From an uncultured Veillonella sp. (GTDB taxonomy: Bacteria; Bacillota; Negativicutes; Veillonellales; Veillonellaceae), in NCBI GenBank assembly GCA_934202215.1, contig CAKPXR010000011.1, positions 1 to 35,991 of the forward strand: 35,991 nt of DNA, in the 5' to 3' direction. The position numbers were made by a program, and so were the translations under genes. Shown in pieces: positions 1-8,576 of this stretch. The first letter of the stretch is position 1. Every line of letters begins with the position of its first letter. The notes beneath the pieces were generated by a model. That model saw only the letters and a program-made list of their open reading frames with translations. It made no database searches and had not been told where the DNA came from.

Positions 1-50
1 ATAGCTAGCCATAATAGTTTTTTAATATAACTATTAATAAACTATATACC

Positions 51-2363
51 TCACGATTTATTAGCATAAATGCTAGGCATACCATTTACATCGGAGCATT
101 GTGTCTTACATTGAGATCGATTACTACATACCCAGTTAATTCGGCCCCTAGCCTCTTGTTTAACAAAATAACCTTCTTTACATCGTGGGCATTTATATTG
201 TTTATCGTCATCAGATATTTCAATATTACTTTCACTATTAGGATTCACACCTTCAACAGGTTGCGTATGCTTACACGCAGGATAATTGGTACAGCCTAAA
301 AAGGCACCAAATTTACCATTTCGCTGTTGCAAACGGCCCTTATTACACTTCGGACAAATAGGCAAAGAAGATAAGTCAACGTCAGTATTATCCATAGGTC
401 GTTTTCGATTTTGATTCGTTATGGTGCGAACTACATTGGGTATCATTTGACCAGAATTTACCTGTTCATCAAAGCCAAGCTTATCAATCAATAACTGTAA
501 AAACTTAATTTGATCAGACAAGAAGGAGTCCAACGAATCCTCGCCTTCACTCATGAGAGACAATCGTTCTTCCCATACAGCCGTTTCATCAGGATATAGT
601 AATTCATCAGGCAATGCATCAACTAAGAGATAGCCCGTTTCGGTTGGTGATAGAACTTGCTTCTTCCCCGAAGTTTTCATAAAACCACGACTGATGAGTT
701 CGTCAATAATATTAGCACGCGTCGCCTCTGTGCCTATACCAGATACAGCCTTTAACTGTTTTTTCAAATCTTCGTTTTTTACAAATTTATGAATTTCCTT
801 CATCGCTTGCAACAATGTAGATGGTGTAAAACGAGATGGTGGTTTTGTTTGTTTTGCCTCTACAGAGGAATCTGTATAAAGAACGGAATCATTTTTCTTA
901 ACAACCGGCAAATGATCCGTTTCTTCAATAGCCTCTTTTTTAGAGTCAGATTCTGCGCCACGTTCATCAGTTAAATCAGGCTCATCATTATCTGTCACCG
1001 ATTTAGACTTTTGTCGTTTATAAAGTAACTTCCATCCTTCATCTATAACTACACGACCATTAGCAACAAACTCTTCCTTACATTGTTCCACTACAATTTT
1101 TGTTTGCTCATACACGTGCTCACCATAGAATTGAGCAATATAAGCCTGACTAACGAGGAAGTAAATATTGCGCTCCTCACGAGACAAACTATTCATATTA
1201 CAAGCTACCGTAGTAGGAATAATTGCGTGATGGGCGGTAATTTTCTTTTCATTCCATGCACGGCTCTTAATAGAACGATCTGCATCTATAGACCACTGTG
1301 CTAACCTCTCATCTCCTGCATTCTGTAAATTATTGAGAATAGCATTACGATCGCCATATTGATTTGGAGGTAAATATTCACAATCAGAACGAGGATAGGT
1401 AGTCAACTTTTTCTCATATAATTTCTGTGCTGTATCAAGTACAGTTTGCGGATCATAGGAGAATGCTTTACCAGCTAACACCTGTAAAGATGACAAGGAT
1501 AATGGTAGGCGTTGTACATCTTTCTTTTTAGATTTTGTAACCGCCTTAATGATTCCATCTGAACCGGCTTGCAAGCGCTCAACCAATTCATCTGCAATAG
1601 CCTTATTTTTAAGACGACCATCTGGATCAAGCCCCTTTTGTTCATCTGTAGGTTGCCACGTAGCCCAGAACACACCATTTGGATGGTTATATAAAACCTT
1701 TAATGTGAAATAATCGACCGGTTCAAATGCAGCTAATTCACGTTCTCTACGAACTACTAAGGCTAACGTCGGAGTCTTAACACGACCTATAGGTAATGTT
1801 ACCTTATTACCTTTATATCGTTCAGATAATGTATAGGCACGAGATAAATTCATGCCAATAAGCCAGTCTGCACGTGCTCTAGCCAATGCAGATTGATATA
1901 AATTGTGAAAGTCTTTATTATCACGTAAATCATTAAGGGCCGCTCGAACAGATTTTTCGTCCAATGCATTTAGCAAAATACGTTGTACAGGTTTTGTGTT
2001 GCCTACATAATATAATACTTCATCAACCAACAATTGCCCTTCCCTGTCCGGGTCACCTGCGTTGACGATAATGTCCGCTTTACTGATTAACTCTTTTACA
2101 GTCTCAAACTGTTGACGACTACTATCCGTAACGAGTAATTTCCACTCATCAGGCACAATAGGTAAGTCTTGAGGACGCCAGCGAATATATTTATCATCGT
2201 AATCACCGGGTTCTGCTTGATGTAACACGTGACCTACAACCCATGTCACTACATCATCACCTTGGATAAAAAAACCATTCCGCTTTTGAACATTCTTATT
2301 TTCCGGCAAGCATTTACTAATTTCGCGAGCCATGGATGGCTTTTCCGCAATAAATAACCGCAT
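51..2363 (-). CDS. topB: DNA topoisomerase III
   Basis: Type IA topoisomerase that cuts and rejoins one DNA strand, able to decatenate DNA. The N-terminal TOPRIM domain starts MRLFIAEKPS and has the acidic triad DPDRE at about residues 104-108. The active-site tyrosine lies in TTYPRSD (about Y323), and GRVKTPTL (about 193-200) is a family motif. Two C-terminal zinc ribbons follow the core, each with CPxC followed by later cysteines. I start the gene at 2363 because that ATG follows an AAGGAGGGG ribosome binding site and begins exactly at the conserved N terminus; a longer in-frame reading to 2402 adds only 13 unconserved residues. The length of 770 aa is normal. It diverges from prfC. TopB is sometimes carried by integrative elements, but no other element gene is nearby, so I treat it as chromosomal. 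Confidence 0.95.
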   Translation of the reverse strand: MRLFIAEKPSMAREISKCLPENKNVQKRNGFFIQGDDVVTWVVGHVLHQAEPGDYDDKYIRWRPQDLPIVPDEWKLLVTDSSRQQFETVKELISKADIIVNAGDPDREGQLLVDEVLYYVGNTKPVQRILLNALDEKSVRAALNDLRDNKDFHNLYQSALARARADWLIGMNLSRAYTLSERYKGNKVTLPIGRVKTPTLALVVRRERELAAFEPVDYFTLKVLYNHPNGVFWATWQPTDEQKGLDPDGRLKNKAIADELVERLQAGSDGIIKAVTKSKKKDVQRLPLSLSSLQVLAGKAFSYDPQTVLDTAQKLYEKKLTTYPRSDCEYLPPNQYGDRNAILNNLQNAGDERLAQWSIDADRSIKSRAWNEKKITAHHAIIPTTVACNMNSLSREERNIYFLVSQAYIAQFYGEHVYEQTKIVVEQCKEEFVANGRVVIDEGWKLLYKRQKSKSVTDNDEPDLTDERGAESDSKKEAIEETDHLPVVKKNDSVLYTDSSVEAKQTKPPSRFTPSTLLQAMKEIHKFVKNEDLKKQLKAVSGIGTEATRANIIDELISRGFMKTSGKKQVLSPTETGYLLVDALPDELLYPDETAVWEERLSLMSEGEDSLDSFLSDQIKFLQLLIDKLGFDEQVNSGQMIPNVVRTITNQNRKRPMDNTDVDLSSLPICPKCNKGRLQQRNGKFGAFLGCTNYPACKHTQPVEGVNPNSESNIEISDDDKQYKCPRCKEGYFVKQEARGRINWVCSNRSQCKTQCSDVNGMPSIYANKS

Positions 2364-2402
2364 GGTCCCCCTCCTTAACATGAAATAACGGCTATTCCCC
2401 AA

Positions 2403-2539
2403 GCCGCTCTTTGAAATCTCATTATACTACAATTTAGTGGTCATAACTACCAAAATCATGTATAATTTTAAAGATATGAATGGTGTGAAAATTGTATAAT
2501 AAAATAAAACTTTCACAAACGAAATAACAGAGGTGAACC
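2403..2539. promoter_or_regulatory. Divergent topB/prfC promoter region
   Basis: This gap of 137 bases separates two diverging genes, so both need promoters here. For prfC, TATAAT at 2461-2466 is preceded at 17 bases by TGGTCA (2438-2443), and a second TATAAT lies at 2495-2500. For topB, a minus-strand TATAAT (reverse of 2421-2426) is visible but its -35 box is weak. The boxes are read by eye. Confidence 0.4.
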
Positions 2540-4135
2540 ATGACATTTTTAGAAGAAGTACAACGTCGTCGTACGTTTGCGATCATATCTCACCCGGATG
2601 CGGGTAAAACTACATTAACAGAAAAATTACTTTTATACGGTGGTGCTATCCACTTGGCAGGCTCCGTTAAGTCTCGTAAAACAGCAAAACACGCTGTATC
2701 TGACTGGATGGAAATCGAAAAACAACGTGGTATCTCCGTAACGAGTTCCGTATTGCAATTCGACTATGATGGCTGTCGTGTCAATATCCTCGATACACCT
2801 GGTCACCAAGACTTCTCAGAAGATACATACCGTACCTTAATGGCTGCCGATAGTGCTGTTATGCTTATCGACGTAGCAAAAGGCGTGGAAGCACAAACGA
2901 AAAAACTATTCGCCGTATCTAAAGAACGCGGTATTCCTATCTTTACATTTGTAAACAAAATTGACCATTTCGGTCGTAGCCCATTTGACTTGATGGAAGA
3001 AATCGAGAATGTTCTCGGCATTCGCACATGCCCTATGAACTGGCCTATCGGGATTAATGGCGAATATAAAGGTGTATATGATAGAGAACATGAAACTATT
3101 GAGCTCTTTGCTAAAGATGAAACACATGGTCAAGAAAAATTAGCCTCTGAAAAAGGCGCTTTAAATGATCCTCGTATGAAAGAACTATTGGGCGACGATG
3201 TATACCAAGCATTGCTGGATGATATTGAATTGCTTGATGTTGCGGGCGATCCATTCGATTTCGATAAAGTTCGCGCTGGTGAATTAACACCAATGTTCTT
3301 CGGTTCTGCTATGACTAACTTTGGGGTAAAACCATTCTTAGAAAAATTCTTAGAACTTGCTCCGTCCCCTGCTCCACGACAAGCAGTAGAAGAAATGGTA
3401 CAACCTACAAGCGAAAACTTCTCCGCTTTAGTATTTAAAATTCAAGCCAATATGGACCCTAATCACCACGACCGCATCGTATTTATGCGTATCTGCTCTG
3501 GTAAATTCGAAAAAGGTATGTCCGTATTGCATCGTCAATCTAATAAAACAATTCGCTTGTCTCAGCCTCAACAATTCTTGGCTACAGAACGTACTATCGT
3601 AGAGGATGCATATCCTGGTGATATTATCGGGGTCTTTGATGCTGGCACAATGGGCGTAGGCGATACACTATGTGCACAAAAACACAAGGTCACATTTGGT
3701 GACTTCCCTGTGTTCCCACCAGAATTCTTCGCCCGCGTATCTCCAAAAGATACGATGAAGCGTAAGCAATTCCAAAAAGGCATGACACAATTAGCCCAAG
3801 AAGGTGCTGTTCAAATCTTTGAACAACCAGGCGCCCTTGACTCTTTCGTAGTTGGCGCTGTTGGTATGCTTCAATTTGAAGTGCTCGAATACCGCTTAAA
3901 AAATGAATATGGTGTTGATTTATTAAATAATACATTGCCATACAGTGTTGCTCGTTGGATTGATGGAGAAGTAGATATTGCATCTTTAAAAGGTGTAGAT
4001 AATGCGATGATTGTTAAAGATAATCGCGATCGTACGGTTGTACTTATCTCCAACGAATGGCAAATGGGTTGGGTTCAAGAACGAAATCCAGATGTTACAT
4101 TCCTAACAACACCTAAACTTCATCACGAATTATAA
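2540..4135 (+). CDS. prfC: Peptide chain release factor 3
   Basis: Translational GTPase that recycles RF1/RF2 from the ribosome after peptide release. G1 is HPDAGKTT at residues 18-25, G3 is DTPGH at 85-89 and G4 is NKID at 139-142. The 531 aa length and the C-terminal domain (GMLQFEVLEYRL region) fit RF3 and not EF-G or the shorter LepA. The start ATG follows GAGGTGA at good spacing. It is a single-gene unit closed by its own hairpin terminator and diverges from topB. Confidence 0.97.
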   Translation: MTFLEEVQRRRTFAIISHPDAGKTTLTEKLLLYGGAIHLAGSVKSRKTAKHAVSDWMEIEKQRGISVTSSVLQFDYDGCRVNILDTPGHQDFSEDTYRTLMAADSAVMLIDVAKGVEAQTKKLFAVSKERGIPIFTFVNKIDHFGRSPFDLMEEIENVLGIRTCPMNWPIGINGEYKGVYDREHETIELFAKDETHGQEKLASEKGALNDPRMKELLGDDVYQALLDDIELLDVAGDPFDFDKVRAGELTPMFFGSAMTNFGVKPFLEKFLELAPSPAPRQAVEEMVQPTSENFSALVFKIQANMDPNHHDRIVFMRICSGKFEKGMSVLHRQSNKTIRLSQPQQFLATERTIVEDAYPGDIIGVFDAGTMGVGDTLCAQKHKVTFGDFPVFPPEFFARVSPKDTMKRKQFQKGMTQLAQEGAVQIFEQPGALDSFVVGAVGMLQFEVLEYRLKNEYGVDLLNNTLPYSVARWIDGEVDIASLKGVDNAMIVKDNRDRTVVLISNEWQMGWVQERNPDVTFLTTPKLHHEL

Positions 4136-4150
4136 TTACGTATCCTTAAT

Positions 4151-4190
4151 AACTGGAATACATCAATATAAATGTATTCCAGTTTATTTT
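4151..4190 (+). terminator. Rho-independent terminator after prfC
   Basis: Inverted arms AACTGGAATACAT (4151-4163) and ATGTATTCCAGTT (4172-4184) form a 13-bp stem, followed by a T-rich tail. It starts 15 bases after the prfC stop codon. Confidence 0.8.
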
Positions 4191-4459
4191 ATAGGCAGGA
4201 AAATTATAGTATTAAAACGAATACATATAGTATACTTATGTTAATAAGTAATTTTCACTATAACTTTCTTGAATTTGTGTATATAATATAATATATACTA
4301 TATAATCTTATAAATAGTATAGGTTTTATTGTTGTTGTGAGTATTGAAAACATATAATATAATATAAAATTATTATCCTTATATATTCTATAGTCTTTTT
4401 CAATCATTCATGATACCATAAAATATAAGTTTTATTTTTTATTTTAAAGGAGTGATTTT
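4191..4459. other. AT-rich leader upstream of the glutamate symporter
   Basis: This gap has no ORF or RNA gene that I can support. It is extremely AT-rich, with many TATAAT-like runs around 4282-4297 and 4353-4368. The best spaced promoter candidate is TTGAAT (4269-4274), 17 bases, TATATA (4292-4297). That would give a leader of roughly 150 bases, but the composition makes false positives likely. A clear AAAGGAGTG ribosome binding site precedes the symporter ATG. Confidence 0.3.
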
Positions 4460-5707
4460 ATGCCACTTATTGACTTAGCATTAGTCAACGATGTATGGAC
4501 GTTAAAACTGTCCATGATCCAAACTGTAGGCCTTGCTGTAATCACATTGTTCATAGGTACTTGGATTAACAAACATTCCAAATTCTTGCAACGCATGTGC
4601 ATGCCTGCTCCAGCTGTAGGGGCTTTACCATTTGCATTTTTAACTGCTATTCTTTCTTACTACAAAATCTTAAACATTACCTTTGAAAGTTCCCTACAAA
4701 ATTTTTTAATGCTTGCTTTCTTTACTACAATCGGTTTGATGGCATCCTTAAAAGTCCTAAAAAAGGGCGGTATATTCATTATTTTCTTCTTCCTCGCTTG
4801 TGCTGTATGGATTGTTGTACAAAATACCGCAGGTATTATGATTGCTAAAGCTTTAGGCATTGAACCAATCATCGGTATTATGGCTGGCTCCGTATCTATG
4901 ATTGGTGGTCTTGGTACGGCTGGTGCCTTTGGTCCATATTACGAACAACTACTTGGTATCCCTGGTACAGCTTCTGCTGCAGTTGCAGCAGCAACATTCG
5001 GTATGGTTGCTGGTACAATCCTTGGTGCTCCAGTAGGTGAGCGCATTATTAAAATGCACAAAGTAAAAACACCTTATGAGCATCCTGAGTTATTACAAGA
5101 TGACGGCATCGATATGATTGAAGATCGTGTTGAAAGTGGCGGTAAACAATTTAGTTCGCAAGATCTTTTAACAATCTGCATGTGGATTGGTTTGGCCTTA
5201 GGTATTGGTACAGTCGTAAGTGCCGGACTATCCATTCTTACACCACTACCTGCATACATTGGAGCAATGATTTGTGCGGCTGTGATTCGTAACTTTGGTG
5301 ACTTCACTAAGACTTATAAAATTAATGATGCAGCACTGGATGCAGTATCTAATGTAGCATTATCTTTATTCGTAACAATGGCTATTAATAGCTTAAAACT
5401 TGTTCAATTAATAGACCTCGCATTACCATTGATTACTATTTTAGTTGCCCAAATGGTACTTATCTGTGTATTTGCATATCTCATCTACTTCATCTTTGGT
5501 CGTAACTACGATGCTGTTATGCTTGGTGCTGGAGCTATTGGCTTCGGTTTAGGTGCTACACCTAATGCGTTAGTTAATATGTTATCTTTGGCAAGTAAAC
5601 ACGGTCCATCCCCTCGTGCATGGCTTGTTGTATCTCTAGTAGGTGCATTCTTAATTGACTTTGCAAATGCGTTCCTTATCACAACAATGGCAGGTATTCT
5701 TTACTAA
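4460..5707 (+). CDS. gltS: Sodium/glutamate symporter, GltS family
   Basis: Inner-membrane secondary transporter expected to import glutamate with Na+. The 415 aa chain is almost entirely hydrophobic, with about ten membrane segments. It shows the internal repeat typical of GltS: a glycine-rich GGLGTAGAFGP region around residue 150 and GAIGFGLGATPNALVN near residue 355. An opposed hydrophilic loop (EHPELLQDDGIDM) lies in the middle. The start has a good AAAGGAG site. It is a monocistronic unit with a long AT-rich leader and a strong terminator. Substrate specificity is inferred from the family; glutamate analogues are possible. Two Na+/H+ antiporters elsewhere in the window could help maintain the sodium gradient it would use. 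Confidence 0.9.
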   Translation: MPLIDLALVNDVWTLKLSMIQTVGLAVITLFIGTWINKHSKFLQRMCMPAPAVGALPFAFLTAILSYYKILNITFESSLQNFLMLAFFTTIGLMASLKVLKKGGIFIIFFFLACAVWIVVQNTAGIMIAKALGIEPIIGIMAGSVSMIGGLGTAGAFGPYYEQLLGIPGTASAAVAAATFGMVAGTILGAPVGERIIKMHKVKTPYEHPELLQDDGIDMIEDRVESGGKQFSSQDLLTICMWIGLALGIGTVVSAGLSILTPLPAYIGAMICAAVIRNFGDFTKTYKINDAALDAVSNVALSLFVTMAINSLKLVQLIDLALPLITILVAQMVLICVFAYLIYFIFGRNYDAVMLGAGAIGFGLGATPNALVNMLSLASKHGPSPRAWLVVSLVGAFLIDFANAFLITTMAGILY

Positions 5708-5711
5708 AAAC

Positions 5712-5740
5712 AAAAAGGACCCATTAGGGTCCTTTTTCAT
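5712..5740 (+). terminator. Terminator after gltS
   Basis: Arms AAAAAGGACCC (5712-5722) and GGGTCCTTTTT (5727-5737) with a 4-base loop and T-run. It begins directly after the symporter stop codon. Confidence 0.9.
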
Positions 5741-5742
5741 GT

Positions 5743-5790
5743 AAAAGAGCTTATTAGAATGATGTATTAACAATCTAATAAGCTCTTTTT
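5743..5790. terminator. Long-stem terminator between gltS and ksgA
   Basis: Arms AAAAGAGCTTATTAGA (5743-5758) and TCTAATAAGCTCTTTT (5774-5789) form a perfect 16-bp stem with T-runs in both directions. It lies 8 bases beyond the ksgA stop on the minus strand and also backs up the gltS terminator, so it probably separates the two converging units. Confidence 0.85.
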
Positions 5791-5797
5791 TATTATC

Positions 5798-6652
5798 CTA
5801 TTTAATTAAAGCCGCCCATGTATTGGCTACATCAGCAAACTCTTGAAGAGTAAATGTTTCACCTCTTCGTTGACCATCAATATTTGCTTTTGCTAAAAGC
5901 TCTTCAATTCTATCTTTTGATAAGCCCGTTGTCTTCATCGTGTTAGAGAAGGTTTTACGTCGTTGTGCAAAACCAGCTTTCACCACGCGGAAGAATAGTT
6001 TCTCGTCAATCACATCTACCGGTGGTTTATCTCGCAACACACAGCGAATAACAGAACTTGTTACCGCTGGAGCTGGTAAGAAAGACTTAGGCGGCACATC
6101 AAGAACGATATCAGGCTCAGTATAATACTGTACAGCTACAGATAATGCACCATAATCCTTTGTGCCTGGTTTGGCTACCATTCGCAAGGCTACCTCTTTT
6201 TGAACCATTACAACAAGGCGTTCGATTGGCAATTTGCTTTCTAACAAAGACATAATGATAGGTGTTGTAATATAATACGGTAAATTAGCAACTACCTTAA
6301 AAGGCTTATGATTCATAATGGTTGGCACATCAAGTTTCAATACATCACCATGAACAATACGTACATTATCGTAGGATGCTAATGTGGTATCTAAAACATC
6401 TAACAAACGACGATCTAGCTCAATGGCAGTTACATCTGCCCCACTTTGTGCTAACCCCTGTGTCAATGTCCCAATACCAGGCCCTACCTCTAGTACAGGT
6501 TCACCAGGTGTCAATTCCGCAGCATGTACAATTTCATCTACAATACCTCTCTTAATAAGAAAGTTCTGCCCTAGCTTTTTACTCATTTTAATATCGAAGC
6601 GTTTACATATATAATGTACTACTTCAGGGCTTGCAATTACTGATTCTAACAT
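5798..6652 (-). CDS. rsmA (ksgA): 16S rRNA dimethyladenosine transferase
   Basis: SAM-dependent enzyme that dimethylates two adjacent adenines in the 3' terminal hairpin of 16S rRNA late in 30S assembly. Visible motifs are GQNFL (28-32), the SAM loop EVGPGIG (about 55-61), the acidic ribose-binding AIELD (76-80), and the catalytic NLPY (123-126) followed by YITTP. The 284 aa length is usual. The ATG follows AGGAG at 5 bases. It lies 13 bases downstream of rnmV, the same order as in many Firmicutes, so the two are probably cotranscribed as an rRNA-maturation pair. Confidence 0.96.
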   Translation of the reverse strand: MLESVIASPEVVHYICKRFDIKMSKKLGQNFLIKRGIVDEIVHAAELTPGEPVLEVGPGIGTLTQGLAQSGADVTAIELDRRLLDVLDTTLASYDNVRIVHGDVLKLDVPTIMNHKPFKVVANLPYYITTPIIMSLLESKLPIERLVVMVQKEVALRMVAKPGTKDYGALSVAVQYYTEPDIVLDVPPKSFLPAPAVTSSVIRCVLRDKPPVDVIDEKLFFRVVKAGFAQRRKTFSNTMKTTGLSKDRIEELLAKANIDGQRRGETFTLQEFADVANTWAALIK

Positions 6653-6665
6653 CTTAACTCCTATT

Positions 6666-7193
6666 TTAACTATTTACAGCCTCTTCAAAAGCATCTCGAC
6701 TTATACCATAGTGATTTAAACGATATAAAAACTGTTTCCCATTGCCATAACCAATGCCTAACTTAGCGCCAATAACTGCACGGCGAGCAGCACTATCAGG
6801 CATGCCTGATAGCCCATGAAGAACTAGATCTACCATAGAAAATTCGTTAGATGATTCCAAGGATTCTATATGTAATGAAGATAAAGCCTTTCTAATGGAT
6901 TCTGGAGATGCTTGTTCTATGCCAATATCATCATTTGCAAAAGCTTCATCACGAGGGACAAAAGCATGCTGTGCATTAGGGAATTTTTTGGTTAATACAC
7001 GGCGAATTCTCTCCCCTGCTGTATCAGGATCGGTTAATATGATAATACCTCGCTTTTCATAAGCTACACGAATCATATCAATAACACCTTTACGAAGTGT
7101 AAAACCCTCTGTAGCAATGCAGTCTGCTTCCACAGCTTGTGCAATGCGTTGTATATCAGATTTTCCTTCTACCACGATGACTTGTTTAAGCAT
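6666..7193 (-). CDS. rnmV: Ribonuclease M5
   Basis: TOPRIM-type endonuclease that trims both ends of precursor 5S rRNA in Gram-positive-type bacteria. The TOPRIM signature is visible as VVEGKSD at residues 7-13 and LTDPDTAGE at 53-61, giving the glutamate and DxD metal ligands. The C-terminal half (about 110-175) fits the family's rRNA-binding part. 175 aa is normal. The start follows AAAGGAGG. It leads the rnmV-ksgA operon and diverges from a LysR gene. A 5S gene, its expected substrate type, lies at the right edge of this window. Confidence 0.93.
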   Translation of the reverse strand: MLKQVIVVEGKSDIQRIAQAVEADCIATEGFTLRKGVIDMIRVAYEKRGIIILTDPDTAGERIRRVLTKKFPNAQHAFVPRDEAFANDDIGIEQASPESIRKALSSLHIESLESSNEFSMVDLVLHGLSGMPDSAARRAVIGAKLGIGYGNGKQFLYRLNHYGISRDAFEEAVNS

Positions 7194-7297
7194 AGGTCCT
7201 CCTTTATTCTATTAGTACATTGTAACATATATATAACATTGCTTAAATACTTATAATCGAGTAGTATAGGTAGTGTAATATATAAAAGGAGGCCATT
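7194..7297. promoter_or_regulatory. Divergent rnmV/lysR promoter region
   Basis: Short gap between two diverging genes. For rnmV an extended -10 of the TGnTATAAT type (TGTTACAAT) is readable on the minus strand at about 7216-7224. For the LysR gene TTGCTT (7239-7244) and TAGTAT (7262-7267) are 17 bases apart. LysR proteins often bind just upstream of their own gene; I cannot define an operator here. Confidence 0.35.
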
Positions 7298-8236
7298 ATG
7301 ACCTTACAACAACTAAAGTATGTCACAACAATCGCAAATATAGGCAGTATTAGTGAAGCTGCTAAGAGACTCTTCGTTTCTCAACCCAGTCTAACAAAGG
7401 CAATTAAAGAATTAGAAAAGGAAATGGGTATTACCATTTTTGATCGTACCAATAAAGGTATTACTGTTTCAAAAGAAGGTGAACGCTTTCTCGGCTATGC
7501 ACGCCAAGTTCTAGAACAAGCAGCTTTATTAGAAGAGCAATACAAAAGCCAAAGCGGTGGTAAAAAACAATTTTCTGTTTCTACACAACATTACTCCTTT
7601 GCTGTAAATGCCTTTGTAGAGCTTTTAAAGGGAGCAAGCATCGACCAATATGATGTATCCTTACGAGAAACTCAAACCTATGAAATCATTGATGACGTAG
7701 CTCATATGAAGAGTGAAATAGGTTTACTCTTCTACAATGATTTTAATCGCCCTGTATTAGAGAAATTAATTCACACCAATGAATTGACCTTTACAGAACT
7801 CTTTACAGCTCATCCTCATATCTTTATCGGTAAAAATCATCCCTTAGCTAATAAAAAGGTTGTATCTATGGACGAATTAGAGGAGTATCCATACATCTCC
7901 TTTGAACAAGGCGATCACAACTCCTTCTATTTTTCTGAAGAAATTTTTAGTACTGTAGTACGCCCAAAACATATTCGTGTACGCGATAGAGCTTCTCTCT
8001 TTAGTTTATTGCTTGGTCTTGATGGATATACCGTATCTAGTGGTGTAATTGACGAAGAAGTAAACGGTGAAAATATCATTTCTGTTCCTCTTGCAGAACA
8101 AGGATTAATGCATATTGGTTACATTACTAATAATAAAATGCAGCGTAGCCGTCTAGGTCAAGAATATATCCAAGCATTAGAACAATATGTAGGAAATTAT
8201 GGTAGGCATATTCAGTTACCAGAAACAAAGAAATAA
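7298..8236 (+). CDS. LysR-family transcriptional regulator
   Basis: DNA-binding regulator with an N-terminal winged helix-turn-helix (about residues 1-60; signature SISEAAKRLFVSQPSLT) and a periplasmic-binding-protein-like effector domain (about 90-300). The 312 aa length is typical. The AAAAGGAGG site supports the start. It sits upstream of the MetE-like and msrAB genes in the same direction but is separated by a terminator and a 340-base gap, so it is more likely a regulator of that unit than a member of its transcript. By analogy with MetR/CysB-type regulators it may respond to sulfur or methionine status; this is context inference only. Confidence 0.9.
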   Translation: MTLQQLKYVTTIANIGSISEAAKRLFVSQPSLTKAIKELEKEMGITIFDRTNKGITVSKEGERFLGYARQVLEQAALLEEQYKSQSGGKKQFSVSTQHYSFAVNAFVELLKGASIDQYDVSLRETQTYEIIDDVAHMKSEIGLLFYNDFNRPVLEKLIHTNELTFTELFTAHPHIFIGKNHPLANKKVVSMDELEEYPYISFEQGDHNSFYFSEEIFSTVVRPKHIRVRDRASLFSLLLGLDGYTVSSGVIDEEVNGENIISVPLAEQGLMHIGYITNNKMQRSRLGQEYIQALEQYVGNYGRHIQLPETKK

Positions 8237-8240
8237 CATA

Positions 8241-8276
8241 GTAAAATACAGATAATATTGATTATCTATATTTTAC
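8241..8276. repeat. 36-nt near-perfect hairpin after lysR
   Basis: Arms GTAAAATA + AGATAAT (8241-8256) and ATTATCT + TATTTTAC (8261-8276) pair over 15 bp with one central mismatch and a 4-base loop. It begins 5 bases after the lysR stop but lacks a T-run, so it is not a classical terminator. It may protect the 3' end of the mRNA or be a small palindromic repeat. Confidence 0.6.
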
Positions 8277-8298
8277 ATAATAATGTATCTTTAACTTA

Positions 8299-8328
8299 AG
8301 CATCTTCTTTAGTGAGGGTGCTTTTTAA
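8299..8328 (+). terminator. Probable terminator of lysR
   Basis: Arms AAGCATC (about 8299-8305) and GGTGCTT (about 8318-8324, with one G-T pair) are followed by TTTTTAA. It lies about 65 bases after the lysR stop and separates the regulator from the downstream methionine genes. Confidence 0.6.
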
Positions 8329-8576
8329 TATATATACCTATATATAACAACTTATAAAACAGATTAATTCCTAAATATATCGAATGCTAATTAAATATAT
8401 AAATGTATATGTTAATAACTTAACTTTGATATAATTAAAACTCAAAGTCAATTTATGAATATAGATAAAAGCTATACTCAACACTATTATATTGATATTT
8501 TTATATATAATCATATTTCGTTATAATAAACCTATCGAATTTATCGGTTTTACCGTTTATATAAGGAGGATTATAT
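8329..8576. other. AT-rich upstream region of the MetE-like gene
   Basis: No gene is supportable here. I looked for an S-box or T-box leader, expected for methionine genes in Firmicutes, and see neither. TATAAT at 8522-8527 just upstream of the gene, and an imperfect dyad ATAA...TTAT around 8508-8525 that loosely fits a LysR T-N11-A site, are the only candidates. A good AAGGAGG site precedes the ATG at 8577. Confidence 0.3.

Noticed and set aside
51..2363. Topoisomerase III as a marker of an integrative element
   Set aside because: No integrase, relaxase, direct-repeat ends or other mobile gene is near; the neighbours are housekeeping genes.
8237..8576. S-box or T-box riboswitch ahead of the MetE-like gene
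   Set aside because: None of the conserved motifs (T-box AGGGTGGNACC, S-box core) is present; the stretch is AT-rich with only a small hairpin and a terminator.
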